Of a DNA stretch of 64,000 bases, positions 41,952 to 55,861 are shown piece by piece. This DNA comes from Bagarius yarrelli (lineage: Eukaryota > Chordata > Actinopteri > Siluriformes > Sisoridae): positions 2,887,168 to 2,951,167 of the forward strand of contig VCAZ01000015.1 of the NCBI GenBank assembly GCA_005784505.1, in the 5' to 3' direction. Position numbers and translations under genes: made by a program. Positions within the stretch are counted from its first letter, which is position 1, and every line of letters starts with the position of its first letter. Under the pieces are notes generated by a model. That model saw only the letters and a program-made list of their open reading frames with translations. It did not search any database and was not told the origin of the DNA.

Positions 41952-42460
41952 TTAAATCTCTGCCAGTTTAATCAACAAGGCGATTAAATCCGGCGGAAGT
42001 TTTTGATCCAAAGGCTCGAACGTTTCAACATTAAACAACATAAGCAGCAAATCGTGCAATGCGAGAGCTCGTAAAAAAAAAGACAGGGAACAAAACATAT
42101 AAAATCCCACCTCTGTAAGGCGAATATGAGCAGTATCAGTCGCCAAGTACAGCCAAACTTCAACTGCTTTGCAGCTCCGAACGAACTCGACTAACAGCAT
42201 CGGGCAACTGATAGTGACAAGCGATTCGTGTGCGCGTCGTTGCCTTATGAACGACTCCTCAATGAACAACTGAAAACCGATTCGTAACCAGGAACACATA
42301 CAGAAATTATATATATATTTTTTAACCACAAACACTCTTATGACTACATAAGATAACATTAGGGTTCGTGCATTTCTGTTTGTTACACCAACACGTTTAC
42401 AGTAGTTTGGTTTTTTTTGCAGATATTTCATGAAACGCTATTGCACATGCGCAGTGTCCG
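41952..42460 (-). promoter_or_regulatory. CpG-rich, promoter-like patch with minus-strand ORF
   Basis: CpG dinucleotides cluster at 41980-42310 in otherwise CpG-poor DNA. Beside them, GCACATGCGCAG (42443-42454) is close to an NRF1 site. A 159-codon minus-strand ORF (41952-42431) covers the patch but matches no family I recognise, and its 5' part is AT-rich and unconvincing. It may be a promoter plus first exon of an unknown transcript, or part of a GC-richer transposon. Confidence 0.3.
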
Positions 42461-42771
42461 AGTAGTTTACCACGTACATGTGCATTTATTTAAGAACAAA
42501 ACTGATATTTAAAGTAAAACGGGTTTAATATCACAAGCTCAATGTTGCAGTGCTGAATTTAAATATAAAAATATATATTAAAAAAATAAATAAAAAAATA
42601 TATATTAAGGTAATGGTGTTAATATGACAACCCAAAATAAATAGTAGGTTTGGAATATTATCATACAGAGAATGCAGATAATACAGGTACTGAATCGTCC
42701 ATGTGCAAAAAATACAAACGAGTAATAGCAGGTTGATATATATTGTAGGAAACACTATATTATTTGTAATT

Positions 42772-42912
42772 CATTACATTTACAAAATTTGACAGACGCG
42801 CTTATCCACAACAATTCACATTGCTCAGGATCCCAGCAGGGGCAAATACTGTTGCTGGGAATTGAACCCCAATCTTAGCAGACCCAACACTGTGCTACAA
42901 CTGTAACTCACT
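42772..42912 (-). mobile_element. tRNA-derived SINE, minus strand
   Basis: Reverse-complement B-box GGAATTGAACCCC at 42858-42870 and tail ACATTTACAAAATTTGACAG with GACGCGCTTATCC. Same family as the other SINEs here but inverted. Confidence 0.72.
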
Positions 42913-42919
42913 ACTATTA

Positions 42920-45900
42920 CAAACTATCACACATTTGTATGGAAGTTAGCTGGCTATGAGATCCTAACATTCTAAAATTTAAAAACTGAAGATCTGTGTA
43001 AAATACAGTTCTGTATCGATGCTTCTGATGACTATGTAGTCTGTTCACAGAGGAGTGTAACCATGACAACAAACATCTTATCTTGGTGACCGGAATGGCT
43101 GGGGGTTTTTAAGATATTGGCTGTTTTATCCAGCAGGCTGCATCAGCTCTTATAAACTATTTATTCACTGTATGTAGGATTCATACATGTGGCACCATGC
43201 ATTTGTTTCCAGGGATTGTGAGAAGATCAGAAGTGGCCTAATAACCCTGTTATTTTGTAACTTATACCTGTATTTCTACCGCTAGGTGTACTGTAAATGA
43301 TGATGTTATCCCTTCTGTTTATTCAGAGATCATTGTTTTCGATGTATTTTGTTTACTCTTAGGTTAGTTGTATTCTTCGTTTATCAGGCACAATTAAAAA
43401 CAGTTTTCTACGAATGTGACTATAGAAAAAAAATTACAGCCTAGCAGATATTATCAGTTTATATTGAATAGAGAATATTAAATTCAGTTCATTATGTCAT
43501 ATCTTATTTCCATTGTCGAAAAAATAAATTGTAGCAGTGTCACAAAACAGAACATGCAAAACAGAACCAATTGTTTGGAGTATTGTATAAGTATGCCTCA
43601 TTACCTTATTTTATGATTAATGTGTTCACAGGTTTCCACTCGACCTGTGCACTTTTGACTCTACCAAGATGCCCGTCTAGCCTCAGTGGTCTAGTGGTTC
43701 AAAGCCCTGAGAGCAGGCAGCCATCTGTGCCACCTGCTGCCACTCCCTCCTCATACAGCCAGTCTTCAGCTGTTCCGTTCATGGTTGACACATTTTCCAT
43801 GAGGTCAGAATGTACAAACGGTGTCTTTTCTGCCACACACAAGCATGTCCACAATTAAAGTTACTCTGCTCTCCACTGTGGAATGTAATAGGCAGACACC
43901 CTGGTGGTTTACATCCTGCTAGGCAGCGTAAAATGAATGTAGGAAGAGAGATGGGTATAGTCAGAGAGGTGGGATAGCAGGTGGCTCAATCAAATCAATA
44001 ACCTCAATAATGAGATCCATGGGGTACTATTACTGTCCTTCCCTCAAGCACTACATGACCTCTCATCCAAAACAAACAGCATCTTTCTCAGTCTATGGAC
44101 AGTAAGCTTCATTAACCTGTCGAGGTCTTTAAAAGACCTTCATTTGGTCAAAGTTACACTACTGGCTTGTTTTTCTGCACTTAGAAGCTAAACAAAGGTT
44201 CACATTAAAGGTGTAGTTCTGCCAATTACTTTTTTTGCCAGTGGTGTATTTGCTGTTTTTTCTTTTCCTTTCTACTTTTTGCATGAAATATAGGGGGAAA
44301 AAAGCTATTAATTCAGAATTGTGCAAAAAAAATTGGCAAAACAGATGAGGAGAACAGCTGGAGGCATGTGTGCTGATTTGCTTTGTTCATTCACTAAATC
44401 ATGCTTGTGCCATAAAAAAAGCAAACACGCATTCAAGTAATTAAACTCTTAAGAACACTGTTTCCAAGCAACTGAGAAATATGGATGCCAAGTATAAGAT
44501 AACTTATGCTCATGATTCTAGTGCTAATGATAGTAAATATAAGGCAAAACCAGGGCCGGCTCTAGGCATGGGCAAGGGTGGACTGAGCCCACCCAAACAT
44601 GTGTCTTGCCCACCCAACCAAAATTTGGTAAAGACAGCAGTATACAAATATGTTTTTCTTTCCTTTTGTACGATTTATTATTTGATAAAAGCAGTTTGAG
44701 TCTGAGTTTAAGAAAGGATGTAGATCTATCTATCTTTACATATTTGTGCTTATACTGACTTAATATAATTTCTTCTTTCCCAAGCCCAGGCAAGAATATT
44801 AGTACAACAATATTTTTGGCTATATTATCAATTAATTATTTGAATTTTACAGAGTATCTACTTTATAAGCTAGCCAAACCATGAACATATTGCAAAGTAT
44901 TGTTTTCTAGTCAACATACCAAGAGTTTCTATGTCCATGCTCATGTTTCTGTATACCTGGTTTACAAAACTCTGCTTTGCTTTAGGATGACATTTTCTGT
45001 CTACTGTTTAGGATTTGTTTCCCTTTGTTTGATTTGATTCTGATCTTTGTGTACTCAAGTTTGCCTGTTTATAAAACAAGTCTGTGGATTCTTGTGAAGT
45101 CTTCAATAAAGCCTTTCACTTTAGAACCACACCCCAGAAATTGCCCATCTGGGATATCTGTCTGCCCACCCTTCTATGGTTGGCAAGAACCAGGTCTGGG
45201 CAAAACTATTAAAGCCGTCAGCCGTTGATCTCAGTAATGTTTTTAAATTAGTGGAATAAGATGGAAAATAAAGCTAACATTTACTGAACTTCCAGGGTGG
45301 ATGCCATTTTGAGAAGGCTCAATCTTACTTCGCAACTCTACCGCACATAAATGTAGCGTTTTAAACGGAACATCATTGGTGTAGGAAGATTCCATACAAA
45401 CTGCACACTTCTGTAGATATTAAGATTGTTGGGGCACATTCTAAATGTGTCCTAACTCTATGTTAATGGCATAGCTGGAGAGTGAACTAACTCCAGGGTA
45501 AGGATAAGATATGCACTTCTGAATATGAGTGTCATAAAATATTTTGTAAACCAATGATTTTGTATTAAATATGATTGAAAATTCATAAAACATTGTAATA
45601 TATTAATATATCAATATTGCTTTTATTTATTTCAAACACTTTTCTTTGCACACATTTTTTAACTACTGCTAATCCAGAGACATTTTAAATTACTGTTGTA
45701 AAGACTGATCCTGGATCAGGACTATCCCACTGAAAAAAAATGCACAGCAAATTGTATTTTTCTAGAAAGGCTAGTTTTTTAGCAGCCTGACACAATTAGC
45801 TGTTGATGCCACATTTAAAAACAAAGTATTTTTTTGTAAATTATCAAGAAATTAAGAAAATATATATTTATGGCAGTTTTTTTTTACAATATTACTGCAA

Positions 45901-47030
45901 ATTGCACGCTGGCTGAATCATCAGCAATGACTGTGTGCTAGTTTTTATATTGTATTAATGTTTCCCGGTTTGCCAGCAACAATTTTCAGACATTTTATAC
46001 AATTATACATTATACTTTAACGTGGCCGCAAAATATTTTACACTTCTGTCTATATTTCTTTATCTTTTGAACCAAATAGAATTGATCATATTAGAAAAGC
46101 AAAGGATTATTAACACTAATAATGACACTGAAAGGATACATGGCTTATAATCATAGTAGTGAATAAGTCCTAATAACAACTCCTAAGATAAGCTTGAGTG
46201 CTTGCATGTTGTCACTTGCTGTGAGAATAAAACCAAGGTATTCCTGCAGAATCAAAGGAAAGGGTTGTGTTGTTTTTTCTGCTGTCATTTCCTGTGCACA
46301 GCTCTGCGACATAGAGAGAGTTAACGCTGATTATCAGCACCTCTTTGTTTTAATCATACACACCCACACCAAAACACAATGGCCAAGTCTACTCAATAGA
46401 CCATTAGGCAGTCTGCTTTAGGTCTGATTATCCCTGAGTGGCTGCTTCACATCCTGAACTTTTGCAGGGCTGTAAGAACACTGTCAAGCTTTTCTCAGTT
46501 TTTTTGTGGTGTGGTATCTCTCTCTCTCTCTCTCTCTCTCTTTAAAGGAGGCAGATTTTTCAGGAGTGTCAGAAATAAACCAATTTTGATTATTATTTTT
46601 TTTGCAGTTACTACCGAATGCAATTCAAGCCTCAAGGAAGAACATGACAAACAAAAAAGCTGTCAAAGATGCCTACAACTGTTGAACCAGTTCATTCAGC
46701 TTCAGAAAAAAATAACAGAATTAAAGGCACCTTCAGTGGCTCTAAGTAGACATTGCATAATCCTGTTTCAATCAAAGTGAACATAATTATGCTTAATTTG
46801 GTGTTTGGAGGAATGTAAATGTGTTTAATTGTAATGCTATGAGAACAACTGCCGTGAGGAGAAACAAATCACCGCATAATTAATCAACTGGGCAGATCTG
46901 CAGTTGTGAAGGTCGCAGGAATGTATTCAAAACTTTAGGGACAAATGAGTGAAATCTATCCTGTTTTCATTTTTGTTTAAAAAAACCCTCAATTTTCTAT
47001 CATTTTGGCTAATTCCCACTTTCTGAATAC
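42920..47030. other. Intergenic, no supported gene
   Basis: Mostly AT-rich. A stretch at 44550-44630 (CCAGGGCCGGCTCTAGGCAT...) resembles the end of a common fish repeat. (CT)n at 46516-46541. An 89-codon ORF at 46511-46780 is noted in findings. Confidence 0.5.
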
Positions 47031-47040
47031 TCTCCCTATA

Positions 47041-47590
47041 ATGGTGGGTGCTGGGTAGCAGATATTTCTGCTAAGAAGATGCTTTGGATTTGTGTGGTGT
47101 TTTAAATTGGTGTTTGTGTTGTGCTTTGGATTTGTGTTGTGTTTGGTTTTTTGTGATGTTTTTGGATTTGTGTTGTGTTTGGGATTTGTGTTCTGTTTTA
47201 TTTTTGTGTAATGTGTTTTAATTTTTCGTGGTGTTTTTTTTGGCTTTGTGTGGTGTTTTGGAATTTGTGCGGTGTTTTTTGGATTTGTGTTGTGTTTGGG
47301 ATTTGTGTTCTGTTTTATTTTTGTGTAATGTGTTTTAATTTTTGGTGGTGTTTTTGGATTTGTGTTGTGTTTTGGATTTGTGTGGTGTTTTGGATTTGTG
47401 TTGTGTTTTGGATTTGTGTGGTGGATTTGTTGGGTGTTTGGGATTTGTTTCTGTTTGGGGATTTTGGTGTGTTAAATTTTTCGTGGTGTGTTTTGGATTT
47501 GTGTTGTGTTTTTTGAGATTTGTGTTTGTGTTTTTGTTTTTTTGCTGTGTTTTTTGTATTTGCTGTGAGATGATAGATTTTTGTGGCTAT
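47041..47590. repeat. G/T-only tandem repeat
   Basis: Degenerate units close to TTTGGATTTGTGTTGTGT, with a higher-order duplication of about 117 bp (47160-47240 repeated at 47277-47357). The + strand is almost free of C and poor in A. Confidence 0.85.
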
Positions 47591-47594
47591 TTTA

Positions 47595-50500
47595 AGGTAT
47601 AAGAGTATAAGAGATTGGATATATAAGAGTATAAGAGATTGGATATAAGAGTATAAGAGATTGATATAAGAGTATAAGAGATTGGATATATAAGAGTATA
47701 AGAGATTGGGATATATATATATATCGAGTATAAGAGATAAGAGATGGGTATATAAGAGTATAAGAGATTGGGTATAAGAGTGCAAGATATTGGATATATA
47801 AGAGTATAAGAGATTGGGTATAAGAGTATAAGAGATTGGGTATAAGAGATAAGAGATGGATATATAAGATATAAGAGTAAGAGATATATAGAGTATAAAG
47901 AGATTGGGTATAAGAGTATAAGAGATTGGATATAGAGTATAAGAGATTGGGGATATAAAGAGTATAAGAGATTGGATATATAAGAGTATAGAGATTGGAT
48001 ATTAAGAGTATAAGAGATTGGGATATATAAGAGATTATAAGAGATTGGGTATAAAGAGTATAAGAGATTTGGATATATAAGAGTATAAGAGATTGGATAT
48101 ATATATAAGAGTAATAAGATTGGATTATATAAGTATAATAAAGAGTAGAGAGATTGGGTATATAAGAGTATAAGAGATTGGGTATAAGATATAAGAGAAT
48201 ATATAAGAGTATAAGAGATTGGATATATATAAGAGTATAAGAGAGATTGATATATATAAGAGTATGAGAGAGATTGGGTATATAAGAGTATAAGAGATTG
48301 GGTATAAGAGTATAAGAGATTGGATAGAGATAAAGTAAGGATATATATAAGAGTATAAGAGATTGGGTATATAAGATATATAGAGTATCAGAATGAGATA
48401 TATAAGAGGTATAAGAGATTGGGTATAAGATATAAGAGATATAAGAGTATAAGAGATTGGGTATATAAGAGTATAAGAGATTGGGTATATAGAGTATAAG
48501 AGATTGGGTTAATAGAGATATAAGGGTATAAGAGTATAAAGATTGTATATAGAGATTGGGATATATAAGAGTATAAGAGTATAAGAGATTGGATATATAG
48601 TATAAGAGATATAAGAGTTGGTTATAAGAGATAAGAGATGGGTATAAGAGTAAGAGATTGGGTAAGAGTAAGAGATAAAGAGATAAGAGATTGGATATAT
48701 AAGAGTATATAAGAGTTGGATATAGATTGTATATAAGAGTATAAGAGATGGGTATATAAGAGTATAAGAGATTGGGTATATAAGATATAAGAGTTGGATA
48801 TAAGAGTATAAGAGTGGATATATATAAGAGTATAAGAGTATAAAGAGAAGAGATATGGGTATATAAGAGTATAAGAGATTGGATATAAGAGTATAAGAGA
48901 TTGGGTATATAGATTGATATAAGAGTATAAGAGATAGTAGATATGGGATATAAGAGATTGGGTATAGAGTAAGAGATTGGACAGAGATATAAGAGTAAGA
49001 GATTGGATATAAGAGAGTATAAGAGATAAAGAATTGGAATATATAAGAGTATATATATAGAGAAGAGATAAGAGTGGGTATAAGAGTAATAAGAGATTGG
49101 ATAAAGAGTATAAGAGATGGGTATATAAAGAGTATATAGAGTTGGAAAGTATAGAGAGTATAAGAGTATGGGTATAAGAGTATAGAGATTGGATTTGATA
49201 TAGATATAAGAGTATAAGAGTATAAGTATAGAGATTGGGTATATAAGAGTAAAGAGTAAGAGATTGGGTATATAGAGTAGTATAAGAGATTTGGATATAA
49301 GAGTATAAGAGATTGGATATATAAGATTGGGTATATAAGAGATATATAGAGGTATATAAGAGTATAAGAGATTGGGTATATAAGAGTTGGTATATAAGAG
49401 ATAATGGATATATATATAAGAGTATAAGAGATTGGGTATAAGAGTATATAGAGATATAAGAGTATATAAGAGTATAAGAGATTGGATATATAGGAGTATA
49501 TTGGAAGAGTATTGGATATATGTCATATAAGAGTATAAGAGATTGGGATAAAGGGAGATACTATAAGAGTATAAGAGATTGGGTATATAAGATAGAGATT
49601 GGGTAGAGTATAAGAGATTGGATATATAAGGAGTATAAGAGATTGGGTATAAGAGTATAAGAGATAAGAGATTGGACATATAAGAGTATAAGAGATTGGG
49701 GTATAAGTATAAGAGTATAAGAGATTGGATATATAGGATTGTATAAGAGTATTGGGTATAAGAGTATAAGAGATTGGGTATATAAGAGTTGGGATAAGAG
49801 ATAAGAGATGGATATATAAGAGTATAAGAGATTGTGATATAGGAGTATATAAGAGTATAAGAGATTGGGTATATAAGAGTATAAGAGATTGGATATATAG
49901 AGTATAAGAGATTGGGTATATAAGAGTATAAGAGATTGGATATATATAAGAGATATATATAAGAGGTAGATTGGAGTATATAAGAGTATAAGAGATAGAG
50001 GGTATATAAGAGTATAAGAGAGGATATAAGATTGGATATATATAAGAGTATAAGAGATTGATTGGATAAGAGTATATAAGAGTATAAGAGATTGGGTAAG
50101 AGATTGGATATATAGATATAAGAGTATAGAGTATAAGAGATTGGATATATAAGAGTATAAGAGATGGGTATAATAAGCGATATAAGAGATAGGATATATA
50201 AGAGTATAAGAGATTGGGTATAAGAGTATAAGAGATTGGATATATAAGAGTATAAGAGATTGGATATATAAGAGTATAAGAGATTGGATATATAAGAGTA
50301 TAAGAGATTGATTAAGGATAAGAGATAAGAGTATTGGAGATATATATAAGAGAGATTGGGTATAAGAGTATAAGAGATAAGAGTGGATATATATAAGAGA
50401 TTGGATATAGAGGGTATAGAGTATAAGAGATTGGGTTATAAGAGTATAAAGAGATTGGATATAAGAGTATAGAGATTGGGTATAAGATTGGGGTATAATA

Positions 50501-50850
50501 GAGTATAGAGATTGGAGTATAAGAGATTGGGGGTATATATAAGGAGTATAAGAGATTGGGTATAAGAGTAAGAGATATATATTGAATAAGAGTTGGATAA
50601 GAGTAAGAGATTGGGTATAAGAGTATAAGAGATTGGATATATAAGAGTATAAGAGATTGGATATATAAGAGTATAAGAGATTGGATATATAGGAGTATAA
50701 GAGATTGGGTATAAGAGTATAAGAGATTGGGTATAAGAGTATAAGAGATTGGATATATAAGAGTAAGAGATAAGAAGATGGGTATATAAGAGTATAAGAG
50801 GTATATAAGATATGAGGGTATAAGATATAAGAGTAGAGATAGGGTTTATA
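47595..50850. repeat. 3.3-kb satellite-like array, TATAAGAG family
   Basis: More than a hundred degenerate copies of units around 22-24 bp built from GTATAAGAGATTGG followed by ATATATAAGA or GTATAAGA. Indels at GG/GGG and in the TATA runs vary between units. The minus strand has few stops, giving accidental ORFs of 695 and 445 codons made of LLYPISYT-type repeats; these are not genes. Confidence 0.95.
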
Positions 50851-51242
50851 GAGATGAGGGTAGTGTAATTGTGTTTCCTGCCCACCAACACTGGCCACAG
50901 CTTTATTTCAGGAGCAGCATGAATCTCCTGCAGGTCAACCGTGTGATTATGCAGGCGTGTCCGGTAACGCTTTTCACTGGAGTGTGTTAGGACTGATTGT
51001 CTCTCATTTCTCCTTCCCTTCAATAACTATAAGTATCAATCAACTTCAGGGGAAAGCCACTGGTCACTCCAGTAATCCAAGTGGGAATAGGTTTATTATG
51101 CATGTGGGTGCTGAACACATAATGAACAAATTTTATGTCTCAGTGACCTTCAGGATTGAGTTTGGCTGATCTTACCGAAATCAATCAGTTTCAATTTTAC
51201 TGAGTTTTTACTTTTTTCTGGGTGCTCGTACTAGTATCTTTA

Positions 51243-51260
51243 ATATATATATATATAGGG

Positions 51261-51310
<50 letters not shown>

Positions 51311-51325
51311 ATATATATATATACC
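51243..51325. repeat. (TA)n microsatellite
   Basis: Interrupted TA tract of about 80 bp. Confidence 0.9.
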
Positions 51326-53109
51326 AGTATATCCATTACCTGGTCGGTGCAGGACAACATCCACCTGCCTGCCTCTTTTTTTCCAATAGTAGGACTGTTA
51401 AATGATTTTTTTCTGGCTCAGTGAGCAGATTGGCACATATATTTTGATGTCCTGTGCAATCATATGAATGTCATGATGCCATGCGCAATCTCATATTTTA
51501 TGAGAAAAGTTTTTTCCAGAAAATAGCTAAAGCTAGGTTATTTTTCAAATGGTTACATTTTAAATGTGTTCAATTGAAATAATTGTGTATAAATGATGCA
51601 TATGTATATTGCTCGTTTGGGTGCAGGTTTTTATTTCAGCCACACACACGCTACCCCTGATTGTCTATTTCTTAAAACCCATTAAGCAGGTGGAATAAAT
51701 TGTGTCTTCACTTGATTCAAATATAAACTCACACCCACAGTGACAGTTTGTGGGTAAGATTAAATAGTCCTGCGCTATATTTTAAATTGGATTTATTTTC
51801 AGAAATAGGTATAAACAGAAAAATGTTTATTACTAAATGTTTCAAGAATTAAAACATATTAGAAGTGTCTTTAATTCATTTTAACATCCTAGGCTGATGT
51901 AATCATAAAAAAGTCACCAGTATCTCCCTAATTACACTTTTTCTGTTCACTATATATTTATGTTTTATAGTTACAACTATTTCTTTTTATTCGTTGTCTT
52001 TTACAGCTTTAGCCTTTAACTGTGCTTTTCTTTAATAATACACTCATTTAGAGTTTCATTAGGATCTGAGAGTAAGCAGCTAATAAGTTCCACTTTCTGT
52101 ATTTAATTGCTGTTCTGTATCGCTGCGTTCATTCTGTTCATTCTGCAATACCGGTCATTAAGTAGCAGTAAAACGTGAAACGTGCTAAAAACTTTTGACC
52201 GGCGGAGTGTTATATAATCATTTCGCCTTTTTCTTTGGGATTTGATTAAACATTTGACAGCATACTGTATGTTTGTTATGTATCACACGATGCCACTTCT
52301 CTTAGGAAAATCAGCAGATCCTTCACAGAGAGGATGCATAGTCATAATGTACTGTAATGGGTTTTTTTCAGGACAGCGGCAAGTCATCCCTACCTCTAAA
52401 GAAATGTATTATGGGTAATAGCATTTGCTAGTGTATGCTCACAAAACAGCAGTGATATTTTTTGCTTTTGTGGTCCAAAAGCTTTTTCATGTCTTCTGCT
52501 TCTGACTGACTAATATCAGGTTTTTTTTGTCCTGTTTGATGATTCACAATCCTTATCTCACCTGTGCTTCAAAACACTATTCTCCTGTTTAGCTTATCTG
52601 ATTTTATTTATTTTACATAATGGATGACTAAACTAAAATGATTTTCTGCATTAGTTTACTTTACAAAATACCAACTTCATCATTACCATAGGGTTATTTA
52701 CGGTATTAAAACTTCAGTTATTTTAAAGCAATCCAAACATTATTTCTTCAGCTTTGGTTTATGACAATTACATGTAATTTTATTTAAACAGCCCTACATG
52801 TTCATTAAAATGTTTCTTAAAGCATTTCTGCCATGTTCTACCGAAAGTAAATGATAAAAATCATATCCTATGATTTTTAAATTAAGTACATAAATTGATT
52901 ATAAAGCATTTTATAAAAAATTTTTTTGAATAAATTTTAGCATAATCCATAAAAAAGACATAAAAAAATACTGTAGAGAATCTTCATTGGCCTTGTGGGA
53001 AAAACCTTAAATATTCTACAAAAGAAAATGGTTATTTAAACAGAATATCTTAAAGATATTTAGTAATCGTTATATCTACTAGTTAAAGCGTAGCAAAAAA
53101 ATTGCTGTG

Positions 53110-53111
<2 letters not shown>

Positions 53112-53142
<31 letters not shown>
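53112..53142. repeat. (TTA)n microsatellite
   Basis: About ten ATT units. Confidence 0.88.
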
Positions 53143-53954
53143 TTTAGTACGCTTAACATTCAATATAATATCTTTTTGGAACTCATTTTTTTTCTCGGAA
53201 GCTAAAATGACAGTTAACTAATGAAATGCCATTTCCAGTGTAATTACAGTTGGTTTGAAATGGAGCCATACTGTGCCCATTAATAATAAATGATATTACT
53301 CATGAAAGAAAGGAAAGGAAACAGTTAATTCTGGTGGCCAAATTAAGCAATGTTTCTTGCAGATTCTTACAGACCCTTTTATCACACTGCAATAGTCATT
53401 AAGTCACATACATTTTAAATGATTTCTCAATGAATGGCTCATGACCACACCGGAGCCTCTGGGTGTGAGAGTCAATCTGCCATCATCACTGCAGACACTC
53501 GTTCACATAAACATTACATATAGGCTCTTTTTTACGTTTATCCAATTAGCCAAGGACATGAATCTGAGGCTATAATGGACACGGAGTAACAGAACATTAC
53601 TTTGTCCGTGATGAGCTCTTAGATTCCTGCATTTTGTGCATGTGAGTGATTGTCTGCTGTTCAACACAGTAGTAAAGGGTGAATATATGAGTGACTATAT
53701 CCTTCCTTGAAGCAATCTGGCTATTTTGCTCTGACTTCTATTATTAACAAATAATTTTCACCCACAGAGCTGTTATGTTTGAAAAATAAACACATACTGA
53801 ACACTGATAAAAATGGATTTGGGCCCCAACAATCATACCAAGTTAAAAATCCCAGAGGTTGATGTGAACATTAATTGAATCTTAACCTGAAACCGCATGA
53901 TTTTATGTACTGTTCTGCAGCCACATGTTTATAACTAATTGAATAACTGTATTT

Positions 53955-54140
53955 AGGGAACCCTGGAGCCTGGTGTTGAGGCCACATCTAGGTTGTAGAA
54001 CTGGACAAATGTATGCAGGATAGCGGAACCTGCCACCCTAAAAATGTCTGGTAGTGGTACTACCAATGCCCTGGAGGCCGGCATACCCCATGTGGAGTGC
54101 CCTTCTGTTACCGGGAAGCCGGCATTGTGCGGCAAAAGGT
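53955..54140 (-). pseudogene. Possible retroelement fragment
   Basis: A GC-richer patch with a minus-strand 60-codon ORF. Its end (HTFVQFYNLDVAST) resembles the last segment of tyrosine-recombinase retrotransposons as I recall it. No other domain is nearby; the assignment is weak. Confidence 0.3.
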
Positions 54141-54705
54141 AAAAGAAAACAGGATTCAGACCAGACCACCATTTTTCTTTGCTTCATGATCCTGTTCTTC
54201 TATTTTTAAACATGTTTATTTAATAATCTAATAAAAATACAATGATTTCATTGCTAAAAAAAATTTAATAAACAAAAATTAATAAAATTAATTTATAATA
54301 AACAAATTCAGGATAAATAGAGAAAACAAGTTAGAAAGGAAAAAATCATTCAAAATAAATAAAAAAACGATATGCCCAGTGTATCTACTACTACTGCTGA
54401 GTCCATATGTGCACTCTACAGCTCTACATCACCTTTTCCGACACCTTTCTTTATTAGCCAGCATTAACTCTTCTCTGGAATTGCACCAGACGTGCTAGCC
54501 TTCACTTTCTATTGTGTAAATGACCTGCTATTTTAAACATTCGACCTCTGATAAAGTCTCTCAGATCCTTTTCGCTTCTGCTTTTAACTTGTGCACCTTA
54601 AGAACTGATGCATCACTTAATTGTAACATATTTTTACCCTTTTACAGCATTGATAATGATATAATACCTATAAACACATACCCTGGATCCTGAAAACTAT
54701 AGCAT

Positions 54706-54925
54706 ACACAGTATGGCAAAAAGTTTGTGGACACTTGACCTCACATTTATTTGTGCATTGTAAATCCCATTCCAGATTGAGTCCTTCTCCCAATGGGCAT
54801 TTTTAAGTGCTTTAGTATACAAAGATATTAAAATACTGTTGCCTTTTTCCAGCTTTGTGGCAACAGGTTGAAAAGAACCACGTATGGATGTGCTGGTCAG
54901 GTGCCCAATAATCTGTTGCCAGATA
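54706..54925. mobile_element. Tc1-derived non-autonomous element, internally deleted
   Basis: Opens ATGGCAAAAAGTTTGTGGAC, continues ATCCCATTCCAGATTGAGTC and ends with CTTTGTGGCAACAGGTTG plus ATGTGCTGGTCAGGTGCCC: both ends of the family with most of the middle missing. Confidence 0.72.
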
Positions 54926-55572
54926 ATGTGCATTGTCTGCCTTGCTGCTGTACCTAAAGGTTATCCAAATCATGTTAATCAGGTCAAATAAAGTTATCCG
55001 TCGAGTGGTTGTTATCAATCTTAAAAAAGCGATATTTCGTTTATATTAAGCCACGTGTCCTTTTTTCAATTTACAGACTGTTCTATTTTCAATTTTTATC
55101 CTAGTTAGGGCACAGAGCATGACTTGACTACTCTATTAAAAATTCAATAGACTCTGTTCAGCATAAAGAAAAAAAACAGCAAAGAAATGCACTACAGTTG
55201 TGTCCATGGTTTAATTTCCTGCCTTTTCATATTTGATTAAAACCATCTTCTGTAATCGTTCCATCGGTCTCCACTGTTCATTCTTTAAATGCTTAACAGA
55301 GGTTTAGGGCTCATTGATCACAGTGCAGCAGCTTTTTTGCACCATTTAGCCGGTTTCATAGGCGGATAAACCACAACTTAAGAGAATATGCATCACATTT
55401 TTAAAACAGCTATTTATTACTCTGGACAGCTCATGGACAAACTGCCACTTTCCATATGCTAATAAGACGTCCTTTCAGTAGTGTATACATAATATTGCTA
55501 TAGGATGTGTAATGCACAGTTCAAGCTCTCTCATTAATAGCTCAGACTTCACTATAACGAGTGAATATGTGT

Positions 55573-55835
<263 letters not shown>

Positions 55836-55861
55836 AAATAATTAATGGAAATATATGGACA

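Larger units (their letters stand above)
50860..53950. other. Intergenic, no feature
   Basis: Contains (TA)n at 51243-51325 and (TTA)n at 53112-53142. No recognisable coding sequence. Confidence 0.55.

Noticed and set aside
47592..50898. Minus-strand ORFs of 695 and 445 codons rich in Leu, Tyr, Ile and Ser
   Set aside because: They are translations of the TATAAGAG satellite, whose complement lacks stop codons. Composition is purely repetitive and overlapping frames look equally open.
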